Origin: Anaerocolumna cellulosilytica
GTDB taxonomy: Bacteria > Bacillota > Clostridia > Lachnospirales > Lachnospiraceae
Direction of reading: 5' to 3'
DNA length: 64,000 nt
NCBI RefSeq assembly: GCF_014218335.1
Contig: NZ_AP023367.1
Coordinates: 15,001-79,000, forward strand
Under the pieces are notes generated by a model. That model was not told where the DNA came from. It ran no database searches and was given only the letters and a program-made list of their open reading frames with translations. This document shows, piece after piece, positions 19,554-28,200 of the stretch. Both the position numbers and the translations under genes were made by a program. How positions within the stretch are numbered: the stretch's first letter is position 1; each line of letters begins with the position of its first letter.

Positions 19554-20256
19554 CTTTGCCAATTCTTTTTACCGCCCCTACATGATATAGAATATTCAAA
19601 GCTGTGCTAGCATGATTCTGACTGAGTTTTGAAGCTATCTTATAATCCCTTGAGGTGAAGGTGTCACCAAGCGTATCAGGAATTAATTGAAGGTAATCTA
19701 GGGGAATATCTATGTAGATTTCTTGAACCAGGTCAGTTGGTATTCCGTCACAACGCTCAGAGCCTTTCTTTTTATCTTTACTCCAGCCATTTAAGTATCG
19801 ATATTCTTCTATATCAATGAGGACAAGTTGTAGATGAAGATTTGGGTGAAGCAGGTAGCTTTTAATCTTATACAATTCAGGAAATATCATATAAGGGGTT
19901 CCTGTTTTGGGAGATTTTCTGGGAGGGCTGATTTCCCCCGATTCCTCATTAATCCAACGAAGCCATTTTTTATAAGCAATCGGATATACGATTGTGACAG
20001 AATAATTTTTTAAAAAAACATCAAGTTTTTTTCGTAGTTTATCAAAATTTCTAGTTTGAATTTCAAGTATCCCCTTATCACAAAAGATATCAGCATAATA
20101 ATTATCTATTTTAACCTCATGACAGGTTTCATCGGCAGCCAGATAATTCTTTAAAACAGCATGAACTGTTTTTTCACTTAAGGTTCCAATGCTGTTATAT
20201 TCTGGGGTATTGTCCATTACCTTCTCACAGGCTTGTAAAAATAATTTTCGATTCAT
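19525..20256 (-). CDS. Hypothetical protein, possible nuclease-fold plus winged helix
   Basis: A 243-residue protein without a recognised family name. Around residues 50-65 the segment YYADIFCDKGILEIQTRNF has an Asp followed by Glu-X-Gln spaced like a PD-(D/E)XK nuclease core, with a basic helix after it (KLRKKLDVFLKNY). The C-terminal 60 residues (SRDYKIASKLSQNHASTALNILYHVGAV, reading RIGKDKRAYLYSR at the end) look like a winged helix-turn-helix. A DNA-binding or DNA-cutting role is only a suggestion. ATG 20256 is chosen because the longer frame begins with TTG and lacks a ribosome binding site. Confidence 0.6.
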   Translation of the reverse strand: MNRKLFLQACEKVMDNTPEYNSIGTLSEKTVHAVLKNYLAADETCHEVKIDNYYADIFCDKGILEIQTRNFDKLRKKLDVFLKNYSVTIVYPIAYKKWLRWINEESGEISPPRKSPKTGTPYMIFPELYKIKSYLLHPNLHLQLVLIDIEEYRYLNGWSKDKKKGSERCDGIPTDLVQEIYIDIPLDYLQLIPDTLGDTFTSRDYKIASKLSQNHASTALNILYHVGAVKRIGKDKRAYLYSR

Positions 20257-20384
20257 TATAATACACAACCTTTTATTAGTATTGTTCTGCAAATTATTGG
20301 ATGTTGCTTATTTTAATAGCATAAGGCAGATGTCTATATACGTCAAGATTATTTTTTTGGGAGAGTGTAAAGGCCAAATTATCC

Positions 20385-20413
20385 TTGTGTTATGAATGGT
20401 CATAGTCTATAAT
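20385..20413 (+). promoter_or_regulatory. Promoter of the M18 aminopeptidase gene
   Basis: TTGTGT (20385-20390), a 17-bp spacer, and TATAAT (20408-20413), 37 bp before the start. Confidence 0.6.
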
Positions 20414-20450
20414 AAAAGGTAATTAAAGTGGTATAAGGAAGGGAGTTTTT

Positions 20451-21749
20451 ATGGATTATAGAGCGAGTGCCCTGGAATTAATAAAATATATAAAGTCAGC
20501 AACCTCACCATATCAGGTGGTAGAGGAAGGAATTAAAATATTGGAAGCAGCAGGCTTTCAAGAATTAAAATTATCGAATCCCTGGGAGCTTAAAGCCGGA
20601 GGATTATACTATATGCCTATTTATGGAACTACTTTATTTGCTTTTACAGTAGGAGAGGAATTTAAGGCAGGACAGAGTCTGCGTATAGCAGCAGGTCACA
20701 CGGACCATCCAGGATTCCGTGTAAAACCAAAAGCAGAAATTATGGCAGGAGAGTATTATAAACTAAACACAGAAGTATATGGCGGTCCCATATTAAGCAC
20801 CTGGATGGACAGGCCTTTATCATTAGCAGGCAGGGTAGCATTAAGAAGTGAAGATCCCTTTCATCCTGTTTTAAAGATTATTGATATGAAAAAGCCATTT
20901 CTAACCATACCAAACCTTGCAATACATATTAATCGTGAGGTTAATAAGGGTGTAGAATTAAACCGTCAGACAGATACCTTACCTTTACTTGGGATGTTAA
21001 ATGATCGTCTAAATAAAGATCAGTTCTTCTTAAAATTCCTTGCAAAAGAGCTGGAAGTGGAAGTGAATGATATTTTAGATTATGATATGTATATTTACAA
21101 TGCAGAAGAAGGAAATCTGCTTGGTATTGAAGAGGAATTCATATCTTGTCCAAGACTGGATAATTTAACTTCTGTACTTGCGTTGTTAAAAGGAATTGTT
21201 ATGGGATCTCGCAAGGAAGGAATAAACCTGATTGCGTTATATGACAATGAAGAGATTGGAAGCCGAAGTAAACAGGGCGCAGATTCATCTTTACTGACTA
21301 TACTGTTAGAAAAGATTTACGCAGGGCTTGGAATCTTACACAAGGAACGTTTATATGAAGCAGTTGCAGACAGCATGCTAATTTCAGTGGATGTTGCTCA
21401 TGGTGTGCACCCTAACAGACCTGAAAAGTATGATCCTACGAATTATACGAAGCTTGGTGGTGGTGTTGTTTTTAAAATTGACAGTAATCAGAAATATACC
21501 TTTGATACGGAAGCAGTTGCCGTCTTACAGCAAGTTTGTGAGAAGTCAGGTGTAAAGTACCAGAAGTTTGTTAACCGTTCCGATATGCCCGGAGGCGGTA
21601 CACTAGGACCAATCATTTCTTCCTGGCTTCCTATGAAAACCGTAGATTTGGGTGTTCCATTACTAGCAATGCATTCTTCCAGAGAACTAATGGGTACAGA
21701 AGACCAACTTCATTTGGAGAATTTAATTCAAGGTTTCTTTAGTCTTTAA
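20451..21749 (+). CDS. apeB: M18 family aminopeptidase
   Basis: A 432-residue cytoplasmic dizinc aminopeptidase of the M18 (aspartyl aminopeptidase) family, removing N-terminal residues from peptides. Metal- and catalysis-related segments are visible in order: AAGHTDHPGFRVKP, the GGPILSTWMDRPLSLAGRV block typical of M18, SCPRLDNLTSVLA, ALYDNEEIGSRSKQGADSS, ISVDVAHGVHPN, and a C-terminal LAMHSSRELMGTED. Length matches family members. GGAAGGGAG precedes the ATG. It is a monocistronic unit with its own promoter; it has no evident link to the downstream agr genes. Confidence 0.93.
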   Translation: MDYRASALELIKYIKSATSPYQVVEEGIKILEAAGFQELKLSNPWELKAGGLYYMPIYGTTLFAFTVGEEFKAGQSLRIAAGHTDHPGFRVKPKAEIMAGEYYKLNTEVYGGPILSTWMDRPLSLAGRVALRSEDPFHPVLKIIDMKKPFLTIPNLAIHINREVNKGVELNRQTDTLPLLGMLNDRLNKDQFFLKFLAKELEVEVNDILDYDMYIYNAEEGNLLGIEEEFISCPRLDNLTSVLALLKGIVMGSRKEGINLIALYDNEEIGSRSKQGADSSLLTILLEKIYAGLGILHKERLYEAVADSMLISVDVAHGVHPNRPEKYDPTNYTKLGGGVVFKIDSNQKYTFDTEAVAVLQQVCEKSGVKYQKFVNRSDMPGGGTLGPIISSWLPMKTVDLGVPLLAMHSSRELMGTEDQLHLENLIQGFFSL

Positions 21750-21793
21750 AATTTGGCGATATTACTAAAAATTAAAAAAATTTCAACATTCTA

Positions 21794-21822
21794 TTGACAA
21801 ATTGTACAAAAACTGGTATCAT
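21794..21822 (+). promoter_or_regulatory. Strong promoter upstream of the agr locus
   Basis: Consensus TTGACA (21794-21799), a 17-bp spacer, and TATCAT (21817-21822). Transcription should start near 21829, 240 bp before agrA. Confidence 0.7.
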
Positions 21823-21828
21823 CAAATA

Positions 21829-21965
21829 AGTCGATACAAGAAGGTATTGTACTAGAGGAAGTAAGCGCGTTGGGGAACGTGAGAGGGCAGAAGCTATTAT
21901 AAAGTAAGACTAACTGATACATGTACTTGGAGTTCGGGGTGCATATTTGGTTAGTCTTATTTTAT
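21829..21965 (+). ncRNA. Putative structured leader RNA or small RNA before agrA
   Basis: About 137 nt from the predicted start to an intrinsic terminator. Hairpins visible are TACAA/TTGTA near 21837-21852, CGCGTT-GGGG-AACGTG near 21868-21884, and a long terminator stem (AAGACTAAC 21906-21914 with GTTAGTCTT 21950-21958, inner ATGTAC/GTGCAT). No good ORF lies inside. It could be a small RNA or an attenuator for agrAC. No known Rfam family is recognised. Confidence 0.5.
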
Positions 21966-21966
21966 A
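21906..21966 (+). terminator. Intrinsic terminator of the RNA preceding agrA
   Basis: The 9-bp perfect outer stem and the inner 6-bp stem (one G-U) are followed by ATTTTAT. About 100 bp separate it from agrA, with no clear second promoter, so agrA may depend on readthrough. Confidence 0.65.
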
Positions 21967-22068
21967 ATATGAATTCCAGTGCAGGTGTAATAGATATTAA
22001 TATGGATGTAAATAAAATAAGGGATTAAAAACATAAAATACACGAACATAAAGGATGGGAATCCCAGG

Positions 22069-22785
22069 ATGGTTTTAAAGATAGCAATTTGTGACGACGA
22101 AGAGATCTTTTTGGAAGAACTGCTTTATCAGATGTCTGTAGAATTAAGAAAAACCGATACCAAATTTCATGTCACTACTTATATGAACGGAGTGGAACTT
22201 TTATCGGATAATGAAAAAGAAATATTTGATCTTGTGGTTTTAGATATTGAAATGCCGCATCTAAACGGTATTGAGGTAGCTGAGCAGATTAGACAGAGAA
22301 ATCCCTATGTTTGTATCATCTTCATTACCAATCGGGAGGATCTTGTGTTTCAATCCTTACGTTATAGGCCATTTCGGTTTATACGTAAATCCAAGGTATA
22401 TGAAGAATTGCCAGAAGCAATAGATGGAATCATTCAAAAGCTAAACAGTGAAAATCAATATTACACATTATCCTTTAATAATTCTCCGATTCAGTTAAGA
22501 ATCTCGGATATTATGTACATCGAAAGTATTAAGCACGATATTTATTTTAATTGTCAGGAACAGAAGTACCGTGTAAAAAGTAACTTAAGTAAACTGGAAA
22601 AAGAATTTGGGATTCATGGTTTTATTCGGGTACATAGTGGTTTTTTAGTGAATTACCGTTATATTTATTCCATAGACAAAACAAAAGTAATATTAAATAA
22701 CAAAGAGATGGTGCCGCTTAGCCGACACAGGTTAGAAACTGTGAAACAAAAGCTCCAGCTATATGCAAGAGGTATGCAGGGATGA
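22069..22785 (+). CDS. agrA: AgrA-like LytTR response regulator
   Basis: A 238-residue regulator. The N-terminal receiver has acidic pocket ICDDEE, phospho-Asp in LVVLDIEMPHLNG, Thr/Asn region IIFITNRED and Lys near FIRKSK. The C-terminal LytTR DNA-binding domain reads ISDIMYIESIKHDIYFNC, ending in HGFIRVHSGFLVNYRYI. It overlaps the downstream kinase gene by 4 bp (ATGA), so the two are translationally coupled. With AgrC it should form the receptor arm of the autoinducing-peptide system and bind paired 9-bp repeats; such repeats lie upstream of agrB at 24108-24137. Confidence 0.9.
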   Translation: MVLKIAICDDEEIFLEELLYQMSVELRKTDTKFHVTTYMNGVELLSDNEKEIFDLVVLDIEMPHLNGIEVAEQIRQRNPYVCIIFITNREDLVFQSLRYRPFRFIRKSKVYEELPEAIDGIIQKLNSENQYYTLSFNNSPIQLRISDIMYIESIKHDIYFNCQEQKYRVKSNLSKLEKEFGIHGFIRVHSGFLVNYRYIYSIDKTKVILNNKEMVPLSRHRLETVKQKLQLYARGMQG

Positions 22786-24107
22786 TTTGGACAATAATAG
22801 AGTATGTAGCAACCTTGGTACAATGTCTGGTTTCAACAGAGTTTGTAACTAGATATTTAGGGTTGAAAAAGAAAGATGTAAAGCATTTCATAGCGTTTAT
22901 AACTGCTTTTCTGGTGCAGGTAGGTGCTACCTTAATCATGAATAAGATAACACTGTTTGAAGGGGTAGCAGGTCTTATATATCCAAGCATTGTTATTATA
23001 TATGGTGTCTTCTTTTTGAATGGCTCCATATATGAAAAAATAGTGATTGCCTGTATAGACAACGTTCTTAAAATGATTACAGGTATTACTATATTGACAT
23101 TAATCAGCTATCTGTCTCCAATGGACGTCAACCTGTTAATCATACAAAGAGGTGTTGAGCGGTTTATCGTATTGGTAATGGGCTTGTCCAGTTACTTTTT
23201 TCTCACCCGTATGATTTTACGATTACAGAAAAACAACAAGTTTTCTCTGTCCATAGCAGAATGGCTAGCGATTTTAAGTGTTTTTATAACTTCCTTTGCT
23301 ACAGGCGTTTTGGTATTCGAGATTCTACTTTCCAGTCCAAATACTAAAATGAATGATTTCTATGCAGTTTTAATCATTGCCGGACTTATATTAATAAATA
23401 TGCTTTGTTATTATATCTTTGCAAAAGTAAGTGATAAAAATAAAGAAAAGATGAGATATTCATTAATGGAATTAAAGCTGGAAGAACAGGAAAAAAATCT
23501 ATTGGCTATGAAACAATCCTACGAGGAAATACGTAAAATACGTCATGACATGAAAAATTATGTGGAATGTGCGGTTACGCTGTTACAGAATGGTAAAAAT
23601 AGTGAAGCCAGCACTTATTTAGGAAAGCTCCTTGAAGATAAAATGAGTTTTGTCAATCAGATGGTATTTACAAAAAATGATGCGGTAAATGCCATAATAA
23701 GCTCTAAAATGAACGTATGCAAAAAAAACAATATTAATTTTAAATGTGAAATTACCGGTAGAGTAGAGCAGGTATCCGAGCTTGATATTAGTATTCTGTT
23801 GGCAAATCTATTGGATAATGCCATTGAGGCAAGTCTAAAATTAAAGAAAGACAGAGAAATTATCTTAAATATATATAATGAAAAGAACTATCTGGTCGTT
23901 TTGATTGGTAATATTATTGGAGAGTCAGTTCTATCAAAAAATCCAGATTTAATTACTACCAAAAAGGATAAGCTTCATCATGGAGTCGGCAGTATCAGTG
24001 CAAAAGATATTGTGCATAAACATAATGGAATGATGAGTATTTATGAAAAAGAACATTATTTTTATGTTGACATATGGCTAGGACTAAATCAAGAAAATGA
24101 TTTATAA
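22782..24107 (+). CDS. agrC: AgrC-like peptide-sensing histidine kinase
   Basis: A 441-residue membrane kinase of the HPK10/AgrC type. Six hydrophobic helices occupy residues about 1-215. The cytoplasmic kinase follows: phospho-acceptor His in EEIRKIRHDMKNYVECAV, N-box ILLANLLDNAIEAS, and a C-terminal ATPase lid of the GHKL type (KLHHGVGSISAKDIVHKH). It should detect the processed AgrD peptide at the cell surface and phosphorylate AgrA. Start overlaps the agrA stop by 4 bp. The gene is followed directly by the putative AgrA sites and a second promoter for agrBD. Confidence 0.9.
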   Translation: MIWTIIEYVATLVQCLVSTEFVTRYLGLKKKDVKHFIAFITAFLVQVGATLIMNKITLFEGVAGLIYPSIVIIYGVFFLNGSIYEKIVIACIDNVLKMITGITILTLISYLSPMDVNLLIIQRGVERFIVLVMGLSSYFFLTRMILRLQKNNKFSLSIAEWLAILSVFITSFATGVLVFEILLSSPNTKMNDFYAVLIIAGLILINMLCYYIFAKVSDKNKEKMRYSLMELKLEEQEKNLLAMKQSYEEIRKIRHDMKNYVECAVTLLQNGKNSEASTYLGKLLEDKMSFVNQMVFTKNDAVNAIISSKMNVCKKNNINFKCEITGRVEQVSELDISILLANLLDNAIEASLKLKKDREIILNIYNEKNYLVVLIGNIIGESVLSKNPDLITTKKDKLHHGVGSISAKDIVHKHNGMMSIYEKEHYFYVDIWLGLNQENDL

Positions 24108-24137
24108 CCAAACATGCCTGATGCTCGTCCAAACATG
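24108..24137. promoter_or_regulatory. Putative AgrA binding site: two 9-bp direct repeats
   Basis: CCAAACATG occurs at 24108-24116 and 24129-24137: identical 9-mers, 12-bp spacer, 21-bp period, which puts both on the same DNA face. The complement CATGTTTGG fits 7 of 9 positions of the Staphylococcus AgrA repeat consensus around GTT, and the staphylococcal repeats also use a 12-13-bp spacer. The -35 of the agrBD promoter begins 10 bp downstream. Confidence 0.7.
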
Positions 24138-24146
24138 GTAAAGGTA

Positions 24147-24175
24147 TTGAAAAATAAGAGGTAATCAGCTATTAT
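24147..24175 (+). promoter_or_regulatory. agrBD promoter
   Basis: TTGAAA (24147-24152), a 17-bp spacer, and TATTAT (24170-24175), 57 bp before the TTG start of agrB. It lies immediately behind the paired repeats, so autoinducer production is probably AgrA-controlled while agrAC comes from upstream. Confidence 0.65.
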
Positions 24176-24231
24176 AATTAAAGAACTTGAGGCATTCAAC
24201 CATGATGTTAAATACATTAGGAGGTGGTAGT

Positions 24232-24810
24232 TTGGCCAATCGGTTTGCATTAAGAATAGCTGATTTTTTATGCAGAAATAATACAATTCAGCATGAGGAT
24301 AAAGAGATATATGTTTACGGATTTGAAATTTTATTTTCAAATATTGTTAACTTTATTTTGATTATGGTAATGGGTCTGTTACTCAAACAGTTTCACCATG
24401 CATTGTTGTTTTATATTGTATTCGTTGTTACCAGATCATATTGTGGTGGTTATCATGCCAGTACATATATGAAATGTAATATAACTTTTGTTGGAACTTT
24501 TATTGTCACTGTGATTGCTTCAAATATGATTTATCCTACAATATCTTTCGTATATTTAATTGTGTTTCTTGCCATCTATGTTGGATGTGTCCTGGAATAT
24601 GCACCAATCGACAATGTACATAAAAGATTGACAGAAGAAGAGAAAGGCAGATATAGAAAAATCAGTATTTTGATAAGTGTATTTTGGACTGTTACAGTAT
24701 TTGTACTCTACTTTTTATCGAAACATTATGCTACTACATTAACTTTAACGTTAGTAATGATTGCTATGTTAATGTTAATTGAAGTCAATAAAAAAAAGGA
24801 GTCATATTAA
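24232..24810 (+). CDS. agrB: AgrB-like autoinducer peptide-processing protease
   Basis: A 192-residue polytopic membrane cysteine protease that cleaves the AgrD C-terminus and cyclises the peptide. The catalytic His and Cys are visible seven residues apart in RSYCGGYHASTYMKC, the same spacing as H77/C84 of S. aureus AgrB. Several hydrophobic helices follow. The start chosen is TTG at 24232, eight bases after GGAGG; the open frame extends 15 codons upstream through two ATGs that lack a ribosome binding site. The stop is directly followed by the ATG of agrD with no gap. Confidence 0.92.
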   Translation: MANRFALRIADFLCRNNTIQHEDKEIYVYGFEILFSNIVNFILIMVMGLLLKQFHHALLFYIVFVVTRSYCGGYHASTYMKCNITFVGTFIVTVIASNMIYPTISFVYLIVFLAIYVGCVLEYAPIDNVHKRLTEEEKGRYRKISILISVFWTVTVFVLYFLSKHYATTLTLTLVMIAMLMLIEVNKKKESY

Positions 24811-24960
24811 ATGAATGTAAAAAACAGTTTTTTAAAAACACTGGCTCAGATAGGTCTGTCATCTGCGAAGAAAGCAGCAGGAACCGCATCTCAATACGGG
24901 ATATACCAGGCTACTGAACCAAAAGGGATTTCTAAGATAAGTGTTAATAAGAATGCTTAG
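24811..24960 (+). CDS. agrD: AgrD-like autoinducing peptide precursor (serine/lactone type)
   Basis: A 49-codon gene that starts on the base after the agrB stop, with AAAGGAG before it inside agrB. Three AgrD parts are visible: an amphipathic leader (MNVKNSFLKTLAQIGLSSAKKAAG), the signal core TASQYGIY, and a C-terminal recognition tail with TEPKGISKI resembling the clostridial xQPEEPKSL motif. Aligned on that tail, the ring would be S27-Q28-Y29-G30-I31. Where most AgrD proteins have cysteine, this one has serine, so the mature signal should be a lactone rather than a thiolactone. A strong terminator follows at 25003. Confidence 0.88.
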   Translation: MNVKNSFLKTLAQIGLSSAKKAAGTASQYGIYQATEPKGISKISVNKNA

Positions 24961-25002
24961 TTAAGTAACAAGATGATTACTGGGGGAGTATATCACTATA
25001 GT

Positions 25003-25048
25003 AAAGTACTTTGAACCATCATCCTACGGGTGGATTCAAAGTACTTTT
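25003..25048 (+). terminator. Intrinsic terminator of the agr locus
   Basis: Arms AAAGTACTTTGAA and TTCAAAGTACTTT (13 bp) enclose a 19-nt loop with a small CCATC/GTGG pairing, then a long T run. Confidence 0.85.
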
Positions 25049-25202
25049 TTTGTTTTTTAATACCTGTAGAGTTAAAATTGTTAAAGCTTTTATTAAGTTC
25101 TGCCGAAATAAACTCTAACATGTGATAACGAGAGCAGGATAACATAGTTATCTGAACTATGAATCAACGAATTACAGTAGGGCTTTGGAATGTGAGGGAA
25201 TT

Positions 25203-28200
25203 ATGAACATAAACGGAATAAATACAAATGGAAATCTCAACGGTATTCAAAATGTGACAACAGTTACCTGTAAGGATGTAGAAGCAGTTAGTACCGACAA
25301 AAAGGGTATGGAGGAAATGTCAAAGGTATCCTCGGTTGAGCCTTCTATAGAGAATACTTATACAGTCTATGATGAAGAGGCTTTAAAAGCTGAAAATAAA
25401 GATAAGGAAACGGAACCCGCTGTTGCTGATGAAAAGTTAGAAAATAGCGTGGAGCAGATGACGGAAAAAGACTACCAGACAATTGTTGAAGAAGGTATTT
25501 CCTTAGAAAAGTATACGTTAGAGCAATTGGAGAGGATGCTTGAACGAGTAAAATCACAGAGGAATAGTAATGCAGATGGTGTAGAAGCGGCAAAGCAGTT
25601 GCTGGAGGAAAAAGCGGAAGCCGTTAATAAAATTAGTAATTATACTGGCATAAATAAAAAGATAGCTCAAAAACTAAAAGAAGCGAACCTTCCGGTAACA
25701 GAGGAAAATATATTAAAAGTGGCTGGGAGTATTGGAATGGCACAGGCTGCCTTACAACTTTCGGATCAATCAATTCGTTACCTAGTTAAAAATGATTTGG
25801 AACCGACTATTGAGAACATATATAAAGCAAAGTTCAGTACGGCAGGTATTGTGGGCAAATCCGGACAAAATCCGGACAAATCAGGTCTGGCAGCTTATTC
25901 GACAGCAGGCAGTAATTCAGCAGATATTTTACTAAGTGAATCGGAATGGCAGGGATTACAGGGGCAATTAAAGGTAATTCTTGAAAACGCCGGGCTTAAT
26001 ACGGATTTAGAATCCATGGATATGGCAAAGTGGATGATAATTCATAAACTGCCAGTGAATGATAATACTTTATGGTCTTATCTGGATTTAAAAGAGGTAA
26101 CTACGCAGGTAAATGAAGAAGAGTTATTGGATAAAAGCATAGATGCACTATCACAGGGAAAGTCTCCTAAAACTGTTTCTTTAAGTCGGAAAGCGGAGTT
26201 AAAAGTAAACAAACTTATCAAAGCAGTTGACACTATTTCTGATAAAGCCATCGAAACAGTTGTAAAAAAACGTGAGGACTCTATCCAGAATATTTCAATA
26301 AAAGAACTTTATGGGGCACAGCAGGGTCTTAAGGAAGCAGACAGTCAAAAAGCCGAAGTATTAGAGACTTCTAAAACCAAAGCTGCTAATGATTTTGATA
26401 TAAAAACTATCATCGTAAGAAGACAACTAGAAGAAATCAGACTGAAGATGACAGTAGAAGCCGGAGGCAAACTGCTTAAGAAAGGGTTTCAGTTGGATAC
26501 GGATTCTCTTAGTAAAGTCATTGACGGATTAAAAGAAATAGAGGACCAATATTATAAGAATCTGTTAGAAGAAAGCAAAGTTGAAGTAAATACTGCCAAT
26601 ACAGAACTTCTTAAGAATAGCCTAGAAGGCGTTGAAGAATTAAAAAGTATGCCAAGCTATATTCTTGGCAGTACCCTGCACAACAAAAATTTAGAGACAG
26701 TAAACAGCCTCTTGTCAGAAGGAAGTAATAGTAAAAGAGTTCTGGCAAACCAGACATATGAAGCCTTGATGACAAGACCCAGAGCTGATATGGGAGACTC
26801 TATCCAAAAAGCGTTTCGTAATGTGGATGATATTCTTAAAGATTTAGATATGGAAACTACACAGGCGAATGAGCGGGCTGTCAGGATACTTGGCTATAAT
26901 AACATTCCAATAAATGAAGAAAATGTGGAAGCAGTCAAAGGCTATGATGCCCAAGTGAACTATTTGATGAAAAATTTTCATCCCGCAGTTGCAGTTGAGT
27001 TAATTCGTAATGGGATAAATCCACTTAATATGCCAATTGAAGAACTAAACCAACAGATTGATACAGTAAGGAATGAAATTGGTGTTAGTGATGAGGAAAA
27101 GTACAGCAGATATCTTTGGAAATTGGAAAAGAATAACGAAATAACAGAAGATGAGAAGAAAACATGCATCGGTATCTACCGGCTGCTAAATACAGTAGAG
27201 AAAAGTGATGGAGCCGCGGTTGGAGCTGTTATTAAGGCAGAGCAGAATATTACAATGAAAAGCCTCCTGACAGCAGTACGGTCAAAAAAAGCAGGGGGTA
27301 TGGATGAGGTAATTAATGACTCCTATGGGGAACTTGAAAAACTAACATTTTCAAGGGAAAGAATTACGGATCAGATTAATAGCTCTTTTTCTGCATATTC
27401 TTCAGAGGAATTGTCAGGGTATGAGGAGAATAAGAAACAATATATTGATTATCTGGTGAAGGACATTATGGAAAATATTACGCCGGATAAATTGATGGAA
27501 TCTGGGAATGCAGATGCGCTACTCGATATGTCCATAGAGAAATTGCATGAAATGCTTACGCAAAAGGAAGAACTGTCATCAACAGATTATGCATATTTGG
27601 AAAGTAAAACCGAAGAGTTTAAAAATCTGATTGGTAATAGAGAAGCATCTACAAAACTATTAAACAATTACGAACTTCCGGTTACAGTACCTAATTTAAT
27701 AGCAGCTGGTGAGCTTTTAGGGAAGGGGAAGACTGCGTTTACACAGTGGAAAGAATATGCAAGGGATGAAATGTTACAAACAGATGATACCGGAAAAAGA
27801 GAACTATTAAAGAACACCAACTTGGATATAAACTCTATTTCGGACAGCTTAACAGATGCAATGTCAGAACCCGAAACCATTAAAAATCAATATCAGGTAA
27901 TTGAGCAGAGCATGAATGAGATTCTTGACTCATTTTATTCCAATCCGCTTATTACTTCATCGGATGTTAATACGCTTCAAAGAATCAGTTACGGAATGTC
28001 TTTCTTAAGTAAGATGGCAACCAAGGAAAGCTATGAAATACCATTAGCCGTTGGAGATAATATAACCAATGTAAACGTAACAGTTTTACGCAATACAAAA
28101 GAAGCAGGTAAAGTGAATATAAAAATGGATTCAGAGATACTGGGAAATGTTGGTGTTAACATATCTATAAAGGATAATAAGGTAAATGCTTTGCTAACTT

